Positions 6,311 to 12,480 of a stretch of DNA of 15,032 nt are shown in pieces. Each line of letters starts with the position of its first letter. Positions within the stretch are counted from its first letter, which is position 1. The stretch comes from Pseudonocardiales bacterium (GTDB lineage Bacteria > Actinomycetota > Actinomycetes > Mycobacteriales > Pseudonocardiaceae), in assembly GCA_013695005.1 (NCBI GenBank), contig JACDBJ010000054.1, forward strand, positions 1 to 15,032. Direction: 5' to 3'. A model generated the notes under the pieces. That model was not told where the DNA came from. It saw nothing but the letters and a program-made list of their open reading frames with translations, and did no database searches. Made by a program: the position numbers and the translations under genes.

Positions 6311-7096
6311 TCAGGCGGGCTTGACGGCGAGCAGGCTGATGCTGGTGACGCCGTAGGTTTCGGTGGCGGCTTGCGCGCTGCCGGACAGGAACCGGTACTT
6401 GTGGTTGGTCCGCACCGCCCGCACGACCAGGCCGGCGTCGGCGATGGCGGCCAGGTAGGTGTCGCGTTGGGCGGCGCCGCCGATGCACGCCGCCCACAGC
6501 TCGGCATTGCAGCTGATCTGCTCGGTCAGCGGCCGTTCGGTGACGATGTCGGCCAACGCCAGACGGCCACCGGGCACCAAGACTCGGGCGGCGGCGCGGA
6601 ACACCGCCGGCTTGTCAGGCGAGAGGTTGACCACGCCGTTGGAGATGACCAACTCGACCGTGGCGTCGGCAAGCGGCAGGTCCTCGATCCGGGCGGCGGT
6701 GAACTCGACGGATGAGATCTCGGCGCTTGCCCGCAGCCGCTCGGCCTTGGCCAGTTGGGCTGGGGTCATGTCGATGCCGGTGACGTGACCGGTGGGACCG
6801 ACCAGCGCGGCTGCGGCGAACACGTCGGTGCCCGACCCGCTGCCGAGATCCAGCACGCGCTCCCCGGCGGCCGGCTGGGCGATGTCGAAGAAGTAGCCGA
6901 CACCCGCAAAGGACTCCAGCGCCTGCTCGGGGATCTGGTCCAACAGCTCGACCGGGTAACCCAGCCGGTGGGCCAGGGCGCGACCCAGCTCGAAGTGGTA
7001 GTCGCCGCCGGGTTGCTCGGCGACGGCCCGGTACACCTCCTGCACTCGCCGGGTCAGATCCGCGGTGTCGACGTGGGTGCTGGTCGAGATCGTCAT
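6311..7096 (-). CDS. ArsM-like SAM-dependent methyltransferase
   Basis: A 261-residue class I methyltransferase. SAM motif I is VLDLGSGSGTD (81-91), followed by TGHVTGIDMTPAQL with the ribose-binding Asp109, IEDLPLADATVELVISNGVV, and the post-motif LVPGGRLALADIV. The overall layout, including VQEVYRAVAE at the N-terminus and ELWAACIGGA near 199-208, resembles arsenite methyltransferases. However, the Cys of the ArsM segment LGCGNP is replaced here by AGVGYF. Only Cys196 and Cys204 remain in the whole protein, Cys204 aligning with the central As-binding Cys of ArsM. It is the first gene leaving the divergent promoter, so it is probably controlled by the ArsR-rhodanese regulator. The substrate could be a metalloid, a thiol or a small organic; sequence does not decide. 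Confidence 0.82.
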   Translation of the reverse strand: MTISTSTHVDTADLTRRVQEVYRAVAEQPGGDYHFELGRALAHRLGYPVELLDQIPEQALESFAGVGYFFDIAQPAAGERVLDLGSGSGTDVFAAAALVGPTGHVTGIDMTPAQLAKAERLRASAEISSVEFTAARIEDLPLADATVELVISNGVVNLSPDKPAVFRAAARVLVPGGRLALADIVTERPLTEQISCNAELWAACIGGAAQRDTYLAAIADAGLVVRAVRTNHKYRFLSGSAQAATETYGVTSISLLAVKPA

Positions 7097-7119
7097 CTGA
7101 GCTCCTCGTTACACGTCTT

Positions 7120-7176
7120 CAATTGATTGCTTGACGAGCATCCTTGTGGCCATGAGTATTGTCAAGAGGTCAATTG
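7120..7176. promoter_or_regulatory. Overlapping divergent promoters with a long imperfect dyad
   Basis: The 107 bp between the divergent starts hold arms at 7120-7135 and 7161-7176 that are reverse complements at 13 of 16 positions (outer CAATTGA, inner CTTGAC). A minus-strand -35 box TTGACA lies at 7165-7160 with a weak -10 near 7142. A plus-strand TTGACG lies at 7131-7136 with a weak -10 (GAGTAT) at 7154-7159. The two promoters therefore face each other across the same DNA. Confidence 0.5.
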
Positions 7177-7180
7177 ACAA
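7159..7180. promoter_or_regulatory. Likely ArsR-family operator
   Basis: TTGTCAA and TTGACAA form a perfect 7-bp dyad with an 8-bp spacer, a size typical of winged-helix ArsR operators. It overlaps the minus-strand -35 box and sits in the predicted plus-strand initial transcribed region, so a bound dimer could repress both directions. A second dyad, GACAA-A-TTGTC (7176-7186), overlaps its right arm and could form another site. Confidence 0.6.
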
Positions 7181-7203
7181 ATTGTCTGCTTGCGGAGGTA
7201 CTG

Positions 7204-7935
7204 ATGGGTGACCGAGCGGCGAAGGACGCGCTGTACGACGGGCTCGCGACGGTGGCCAAGGCGCTCGGCAACGGACGCCGCGCCGAGATCGTCGACCTAC
7301 TGGCCCAAGCAGAGCGGCCCGTGGACGAAATCGCCGCTGAGATCGGGCAGAGCGTCGCCAACACCTCCCAACACCTGCAGCAACTGCTGCGCGCCGGCCT
7401 GGTCACCGCACGCCGGGAAGGCACCCGCAGCCACTACTCGCTGGCCGGCGACCGGGTGCAGCAGTTGTGGGCGGCCGTGCGCGACGTCGCCACCGAGCAA
7501 CTCGCCGAGATCGACCGGCTGGCGGCCGCCTACCTCGGCGACCGCACCGGGCTGCGCACCATCACCCGCGAGGAGCTACACGAATCGGTTCGACACGGTG
7601 AGGTGGTCCTGTTGGACGTCCGGCCAGAGCCGGAGTTCCGAGCCGGCCACATCGCCGGGGCCCTCTCAGTGCCGATCGATGAGCTGCGTCGCCGGCTCAG
7701 CGAGGTACCAGCGGGCAACCACGTTGTCGCCTACTGCCGTGGTCGGTACTGCGTGTACGCCGACGACGCAGTGCGCATGCTGACGGCCGCCGGGTACGAG
7801 GCGGCCCGCCTCGAGGACGGATTCCCGGAATGGGCCGCTACGGCCGGTGCCATCGACGACGGAACTCCGCGCGATGCGCCGAGCGGGACTCGCTCCGTGC
7901 TCGTTGGTTCGCCCGATCGTGGAAGTCGCCCATGA
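7204..7935 (+). CDS. ArsR-type regulator fused to a rhodanese domain
   Basis: A 243-residue two-domain regulator. The start at 7204 is chosen for the GGAGGT site five bases upstream; the frame remains open to 7159. Residues 10-105 are an ArsR winged helix (VAKALGNGRRAEIVDLLAQA; recognition region SVANTSQHLQQLLRAGLV; wing RREGTRSHYSL). Residues 118-220 are a rhodanese domain (VVLLDVRPEPEFRAGHIAGA) with active-site loop YCRGRYC, Cys178 and Cys183. The DNA-binding half contains no cysteine, so any thiol or metalloid sensing should occur in the rhodanese half. It is the first gene of a three-gene operon with 4-nt overlaps and is divergent from the methyltransferase-DsrE pair. It probably represses both units by binding the dyad just upstream. 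Confidence 0.88.
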   Translation: MGDRAAKDALYDGLATVAKALGNGRRAEIVDLLAQAERPVDEIAAEIGQSVANTSQHLQQLLRAGLVTARREGTRSHYSLAGDRVQQLWAAVRDVATEQLAEIDRLAAAYLGDRTGLRTITREELHESVRHGEVVLLDVRPEPEFRAGHIAGALSVPIDELRRRLSEVPAGNHVVAYCRGRYCVYADDAVRMLTAAGYEAARLEDGFPEWAATAGAIDDGTPRDAPSGTRSVLVGSPDRGSRP

Positions 7936-9311
7936 CCAACACCACCCGCATCACCGTCGGCATGACCGCGGTGGTGGACGAAGGCTTGGGGAACTCCTGC
8001 TACCTGCTGGATCTGGGTGACGGGAGCGCGTTGGTGGTGGACCCGCCCCGGGACCTACGCGCAGTCCGCGCCACGGCCGCTTCGCTGGGCTTGCAGATCC
8101 GTGTTGTCGGCGACACCCACCTGCATGCGGACTTCCTGTCCGGCGCGGTGCAACTGGCCCATGACGAGGGCGCGACGGTGCTGGCCTCGGCCGCCGGCGC
8201 TCGCGAGTTCGACCACCATGGTTTGCGCGACGGCGACGAGGTCGACCTCGGCGGTCTGGTGCTGGCGGCGGTGGCCACGCCGGGGCACACCGATGAGCAC
8301 TTGTCGTTGCTGGTGCGTGACGGCGCCACCCCGGTGGGGGTGTTCACCGGTGGGTCGCTGATCGTTGGTTCCGCGGCACGGACCGACCTGCTCGGGCCCG
8401 AACGCACCGAGGATCTCGCCCGGGCTCAATACCGCTCCCTGCGACGCCTGACGACACTGCCCGCGCAGACCGCGGCGTGGCCCACCCACGGCGCTGGGTC
8501 GTTCTGCTCCGCCCCGCCCGGCGCGGATCGGACCAGCACGATCGGTCGGGAGGTCGCCACCAACCCGCTGCTGCAGGCGCCCGACGAGGAGGCCTTCGTC
8601 GCGGCACTGCTCGGCTCACTGGGCAGCTACCCACCCTACTTCCGGCACCTCGGTGAGATCAACAGACGCGGCCCGGCAGTCCTGGACGGCACCGCCTCCG
8701 CGCTCGACCTGTTGAGTGTGGCGCAGGTCGCCGCGCTGCAGGTCGACGGCGCGATGCTGCTTGACGTCCGCCCGGTGCCCGACTACGCCGCCGGACACAT
8801 TCCCGGCGCTGTGTCGATCCCGTTGCGCGAGCAGTTCGCGACCTGGCTGGGCTGGCTCGCACCGCCCGACACCCCGGTGGTCGTGATCCGCAACCCGGAC
8901 CAGCACGCAGAGGACATCGTCTGGCCAGCGCTCAAGATCGGCTACGACCACCTCGCCGGTGAGCTCGACGGGGGCATCCCGGCGTGGGCCGCAGCCGGAC
9001 AACCAACCAGCAGCACCGGGCTGGTCACCCCCGGCCAGATCGGACGCCGCCGCGTGCTCGACACCCGGCAACTGTCCGAGTTCACCGCCGGGCACCTTCC
9101 TGGCGCCCACCACGTCGAGCTCGGCTCGGTGCCAGGCGCCGCAGAACGGCTGCCGGCTGGGCCAGTCGTGGTGATGTGCGGCCATGGGGAACGCGCCGCC
9201 AGCGCAGCCAGCCTGCTCGAACAAGCCGGCCACCAGGACATCTCCATCCTCACCGGCGGCCCCGATGACTGGAGCCACGCCACCGGACAACCCCTGGCCA
9301 CAGGGTCGTGA
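7932..9311 (+). CDS. Metallo-beta-lactamase fold protein with two rhodanese domains
   Basis: A 459-residue protein resembling persulfide-dioxygenase (ETHE1/PDO)-rhodanese fusions, which oxidise glutathione or other persulfides to sulfite. The ATG overlaps the upstream stop (ATGA). The MBL domain (about 8-250) has THLHADFLSG (His63, His65, Asp67), TPGHTDEH (His119) and PTHGAGSFC. Rhodanese 1 (about 262-355; MLLDVRPVPDYAAGHIPGA) lacks a catalytic Cys, its loop reading VVVIRNPDQ. Rhodanese 2 (about 372-455; VLDTRQLSEFTAGHLPGA) has Cys416 in the loop MCGHGERA and is probably the active sulfurtransferase. The usual HADH is HADF, and FTGD, which supplies an iron ligand in PDOs, is FTGG here. The reaction may therefore not be classical persulfide dioxygenation. 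No MBL, rhodanese or linker segment looks truncated. Confidence 0.85.
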   Translation: MTNTTRITVGMTAVVDEGLGNSCYLLDLGDGSALVVDPPRDLRAVRATAASLGLQIRVVGDTHLHADFLSGAVQLAHDEGATVLASAAGAREFDHHGLRDGDEVDLGGLVLAAVATPGHTDEHLSLLVRDGATPVGVFTGGSLIVGSAARTDLLGPERTEDLARAQYRSLRRLTTLPAQTAAWPTHGAGSFCSAPPGADRTSTIGREVATNPLLQAPDEEAFVAALLGSLGSYPPYFRHLGEINRRGPAVLDGTASALDLLSVAQVAALQVDGAMLLDVRPVPDYAAGHIPGAVSIPLREQFATWLGWLAPPDTPVVVIRNPDQHAEDIVWPALKIGYDHLAGELDGGIPAWAAAGQPTSSTGLVTPGQIGRRRVLDTRQLSEFTAGHLPGAHHVELGSVPGAAERLPAGPVVVMCGHGERAASAASLLEQAGHQDISILTGGPDDWSHATGQPLATGS

Positions 9312-10678
9312 CCACACCGGCGGCCCATGGGTTCACCACGCCGCTGCGGCTGGGGCTGCGGGCAAACCTGGCGCAGTTCGTCATGCTCGTCGCGGTGAAC
9401 GCGCTGGTCGGCGGGATGCTCGGTCAAGAGCGCACTGTGTTGCCGCTGCTGGCCGAGACCGAGTTCGGGCTCACCGGCTACACCAGCGCACTGACCTTCA
9501 TCCTGGCCTTCGGTGCCACCAAAGCCGCCACCAACTACCTCGCCGGCACCCTGTGCGACCGCTACGGCCGCAAACCCGTACTCGTCATCGGATGGCTGAT
9601 CGCGCTTCCGGTGCCGCTGCTGCTGATCTACGCCCCGACCTGGGGATGGGTGATCACGGCCAACGTGCTGCTCGGCATCAACCAGGGCCTGACCTGGTCC
9701 ACCACTGTGATCATGAAGATCGACCTCGTCGGACCGGATCGCCGCGGACTGGCGATGGGACTCAACGAGGCCGCCGGCTATCTCGCCGTCGCCGCCACCG
9801 CACTGGCCACCGGATACATCGCCGCTACGCACGGGCTGCGTCCCGAGCCGTTCTACCTCGGAACTGCCTACGCCGCCCTCGGACTGGGACTGTCCACCCT
9901 GGCGGTGCGCGAGACCCGCGAGCACGCCCGCCTGGAAGCCGCCGCGCACACCACACGCACCGACGGGCGACACCACCACCTGCACGCCCACCTCACCAAC
10001 CGGCAGGTATTCGTCCAGAGCAGCTTTCGCGAACCCGCCCTGTCCGCGGCCAGCCAAGCCGGCATGGTCAACAACCTCAACGACGGGCTGGCCTGGGGAC
10101 TGTTCCCCCTGCTGTTCGCCGCCGCCGGCTTGTCCATCGCCCAGATCGGGGTGCTCGTCGCGCTCTACCCGGCCGTGTGGGGACTGGGTCAACTGATCAC
10201 CGGGGCGCTGTCCGACCACACCGGACGCAAACCGCTGATCACCAGCGGCATGCTGCTACAAGGCGGAGCGCTGGCGATCGTCGCCCTCAGCGACTCGTTT
10301 ACGACCTGGGCCGTCGCCGCGGTGCTGCTTGGAGCCGGCACCGCCATGGTGTACCCCACCCTGCTCGCCACCATCGGCGACGTCGCCCACCCCAGCTGGC
10401 GCGCCCGCTCGGTCGGCGTCTACCGGCTTTGGCGCGACAGCGGATTCGCCATCGGCGCCCTCACCGCCGGACTCCTCGCCGACACCTTCAGCATCCGCAC
10501 GGCCGTCTGGGCCGTCGCCGCCCTCACCGTCACATCCGGCCTGATCGTCGCCGTCCGAATGTACGAAACCCACCCCCCGAGCCCATCCGGCACGAGCACG
10601 GGAGGCCACCGATTCACACCGGGGCAACCCCCGGCGGGCCGTCGCGCGTGCCACCACCTTCCGCTGACCGGCGACTGA
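9308..10678 (+). CDS. MFS transporter, last gene of the rhodanese operon
   Basis: A 456-residue major facilitator with about twelve hydrophobic segments and an extended loop after segment six (about 205-240, His- and Arg-rich). The MFS loop motif appears in both halves: GTLCDRYGRKPVL after segment 2 and GALSDHTGRKPLI after segment 8. The GTG start overlaps the stop of the MBL-rhodanese gene (GTGA), indicating translational coupling. The C-terminal tail after about residue 420 is Pro/Gly/His-rich and may be unstructured. By context it would export or import the compound handled by the sulfur or metalloid enzymes upstream. Its sequence alone does not give the substrate. Confidence 0.88.
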   Translation: MTTPAAHGFTTPLRLGLRANLAQFVMLVAVNALVGGMLGQERTVLPLLAETEFGLTGYTSALTFILAFGATKAATNYLAGTLCDRYGRKPVLVIGWLIALPVPLLLIYAPTWGWVITANVLLGINQGLTWSTTVIMKIDLVGPDRRGLAMGLNEAAGYLAVAATALATGYIAATHGLRPEPFYLGTAYAALGLGLSTLAVRETREHARLEAAAHTTRTDGRHHHLHAHLTNRQVFVQSSFREPALSAASQAGMVNNLNDGLAWGLFPLLFAAAGLSIAQIGVLVALYPAVWGLGQLITGALSDHTGRKPLITSGMLLQGGALAIVALSDSFTTWAVAAVLLGAGTAMVYPTLLATIGDVAHPSWRARSVGVYRLWRDSGFAIGALTAGLLADTFSIRTAVWAVAALTVTSGLIVAVRMYETHPPSPSGTSTGGHRFTPGQPPAGRRACHHLPLTGD

Positions 10679-10889
10679 TCGGGCGCCGTGCCCGGTGACG
10701 CACCGCATCGGGTTCCTGTGGCGGCTCGTCCAAGTTCCCTGGCGCCCTCGGGGGTTAGCCAAACTTCGCCTGGATTGCGAGCTGACCCGCTGATGACTGT
10801 TGGTCGCCGGCGGGACCGTCTGTGTGGTGCCCTGCCGGGGGCGCCAAATCGCACGTCAGGCTAGCTGCTCGATCGAACGCCGGCCGCTC

Positions 10890-11228
10890 CTAGGGCGGTG
10901 GTGGCTCATCGCAGAACAGTTCAGCCAGGCCGGTAGTGGCCAGAGTTCGCATGACGGAGGCGCCGGTATTGACGACGTACAGCTTGCTGCCTTGCTCCTG
11001 GGCAGCGCGTTTGACCTCGACGAGGACGGCGATGCCTGCGGAGCCGAAGAACCCCACTCTGTTGAAGTCCAGAGTGAAGTGCTGGGGGTGCATGGTGAGG
11101 TGCTGCACAAGACAGGCTCGAAGCTCTGGTGCGGTCATCATGTCGATCTCGCCGGCGAGGCGCAGGATGGTGTGCGTCTGCGGCGGACCTTCCTGTTCGA
11201 CCGTAAACGAGAACGCTCCGTCGGTCAT
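10890..11228 (-). CDS. STAS-domain protein, anti-sigma factor antagonist type
   Basis: A 112-residue single-domain STAS protein like RsbV, BldG or SpoIIAA. These proteins bind anti-sigma kinases and free a sigma factor. The start at 11228 is chosen because AAAGGA lies seven bases upstream; the frame is open further, to 11372, but that extension lacks homology. Typical segments are ILRLAGEIDMMTAPELRACL, TLDFNRVGFFGSAGIAVLVE and KLYVVNTGASVMRTLATTGL. At the phosphorylation loop the usual Asp-Ser-Ser/Thr is Gly62-Ser63-Ala64, so the canonical second-position phosphoacceptor appears to be replaced by Ala. No anti-sigma kinase or sigma factor gene is adjacent, so its partner must lie elsewhere. 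Confidence 0.82.
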   Translation of the reverse strand: MTDGAFSFTVEQEGPPQTHTILRLAGEIDMMTAPELRACLVQHLTMHPQHFTLDFNRVGFFGSAGIAVLVEVKRAAQEQGSKLYVVNTGASVMRTLATTGLAELFCDEPPPP

Positions 11229-11368
11229 CGTCGGTCCTTTTTGTCGCGCTGGGCAGTCCAGCAAGGGTCCGAACACACCTGACCAGGAATCTCGCCCGTT
11301 GGGACCACCCCTAACGGTTAACTTTTCGGACGATCTGGGAGCCGCAGCCGCTGGGAGAGCGCTCTCAG

Positions 11369-11875
11369 TCATCCAGGTGTGAGTTCGGCAGCGAGCAAGT
11401 CCATGAGCAGCCCGTCGTGCCAGCTGCCATCCGGGCCCTGCTCGTACTGACGCATGATCCCCACAGGCTGGAAGCCGACCGCGGCATAGGTGCGGATGGC
11501 CCTCCTGTTGTCAGCCGCGGGATCGATGACCAGCCGATGATGGCCTCGATTCTCGATCAGATGCCGAGCGAGCGTCCGCACCGCGTCCTGCCCGAGTCCC
11601 TGCCCGTGGAAGTCCGGGTGGACTGCGATGTCCATACCCGCGTAGCGGTATTCGGGGTCGTCGTTCTCGTAGAACTGGATCAGCCCGACCACCTGGTCGT
11701 CGAGCTCTATCGCGAACGTCGTCGGTCCGACCAGCTCGTCCCGCACCGTGTCGCGGCCGTAGTCGCGCCATACCTCTCTGACGCCGGGGTGGGTGAGGAC
11801 CGTAAGAAGATCGTCGACGTCCGCGCCTGTGCTGGCCCGCAGCCGCACCCGAATCCCTGTCAGTGTCTCGGTCAT
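11369..11875 (-). CDS. GNAT family N-acetyltransferase
   Basis: A 168-residue acetyl-CoA-dependent acyltransferase. The acetyl-CoA loop is HGQGLGQDAV (90-99), preceded by AGMDIAVHPDF. Motif B is DPAADNRRAIRTYAAVGF (118-135), and the C-terminus ends in GSWHDGLLMDLL. The pattern is close to the widespread AAC(6')-like and RimJ/RimL-like GNATs of actinobacteria, some of which modify aminoglycosides and many of which act on unknown amines or proteins. A GGAG site precedes the ATG at 11875. It lies upstream of the STAS gene on the same strand, separated by about 140 bp, so cotranscription is possible but not strongly indicated. Confidence 0.85.
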   Translation of the reverse strand: MTETLTGIRVRLRASTGADVDDLLTVLTHPGVREVWRDYGRDTVRDELVGPTTFAIELDDQVVGLIQFYENDDPEYRYAGMDIAVHPDFHGQGLGQDAVRTLARHLIENRGHHRLVIDPAADNRRAIRTYAAVGFQPVGIMRQYEQGPDGSWHDGLLMDLLAAELTPG

Positions 11876-11939
11876 GTGGCTCCGATCAACTCGTGGGCCG
11901 CGGCGAAGGAGGCGGCGTCCGATGACCAGCTTCCACGGC

Positions 11940-12160
11940 CGGCCTACTCCGCGTGCGGCGAGCTCACCCGCCGCGGAGACCGGCGCTGGTTCAGCAACGC
12001 GACGGCGATGGTCGTGCCGCGCAACGCCGCGATGTCCTCGACCAGCGGCTACGCGCGGACCTCACCGGCAGGGACCTCACCGTGCTCGTCGGGCTGCTCG
12101 ATCAGCTCGTCGGCAAGACGATCTGGGCCAGCATCAGGGTCGACCCGGCCGTCTGGCAAC
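11940..12160 (+). pseudogene. Possible remnant of a MarR-like regulator C-terminus
   Basis: One frame reads GELTRRGDRR followed by ATAMVVPRNAA. Another reads ALVQQ and then RRDVLDQRLRADLTGRDL and TVLVGLLDQLVG. Put together they resemble the last third of MarR regulators (LTxxGRALV, then a helical dimerisation tail). No single frame carries both pieces and there is no N-terminal winged helix, so at least one or two frameshifts and a 5' loss are needed. The call is tentative; the region from 11876 is otherwise unassigned. Confidence 0.25.
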
Positions 12161-12169
12161 CTCCAGATC

Positions 12170-12412
12170 GTGACCGAGATCAACGACGAGGTGGCCATCC
12201 AGTACGCGGTCGTGCGCCGGACCAACCCACTGGCCGGTGTCGACGATGTCGTCAAGAAGATCATCGAGCGGCTCGACGCCCTCAACCTCGTGCCGGACGA
12301 CGCGGACGAACCGTGGGATCGTGAGGACGCCGACGGCCCCGACGAGCTGACCGTGCTGGTACGCAACTTCGTGCTGTCGATCGAGGGCGACGCGGACGAC
12401 GCCTCGACGTAG
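12170..12412 (+). CDS. Small acidic protein of unknown function
   Basis: An 80-residue frame from GTG at 12170, beginning MTEINDEVAIQYAVV, with a probable amphipathic helix GVDDVVKKIIERLDALNL and a very acidic C-terminal half (DDADEPWDREDADGPDEL). Codon choice and composition look protein-like, whereas the opposite strand is Ser/Arg-rich noise. No Shine-Dalgarno sequence precedes the GTG. The same frame is open far upstream, but that part is antisense to the GNAT gene and not protein-like. It may be a small free-standing protein or the end of a gene broken near 12150. I recognise no family. Confidence 0.45.
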   Translation: MTEINDEVAIQYAVVRRTNPLAGVDDVVKKIIERLDALNLVPDDADEPWDREDADGPDELTVLVRNFVLSIEGDADDAST

Positions 12413-12468
12413 ACGTCTCGTCGTATCTCTGTGGCTGCGGGAGGCGAGCCTGTGAGACAGGTTTGCCT

Positions 12469-12474
12469 TACATT
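12469..12474 (+). promoter_or_regulatory. -10 box indicating a leaderless XdhC mRNA
   Basis: TACATT ends seven bases before the GTG at 12481, and no Shine-Dalgarno sequence precedes that GTG. The spacing predicts a transcript starting at the G of the start codon, as is common in actinobacteria. It also favours GTG 12481 over the upstream TTG at 12463. No clear -35 hexamer is seen. Confidence 0.4.
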
Positions 12475-12480
12475 CATGCG

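Noticed and set aside
8942..10219. 425-residue minus-strand open frame
   Set aside because: Antisense to the well-supported MBL-rhodanese and MFS genes, with Gly/Gln-rich low-complexity composition.
9184..10698. 504-residue plus-strand open frame
   Set aside because: Overlaps the MFS gene in another frame, is Arg/His-rich and has no membrane or family features.
10732..10766. Imperfect inverted repeat AAGTT...AACTT after the MFS gene
   Set aside because: Arms need a three-base bulge and no T-tract follows; insufficient to call a terminator.
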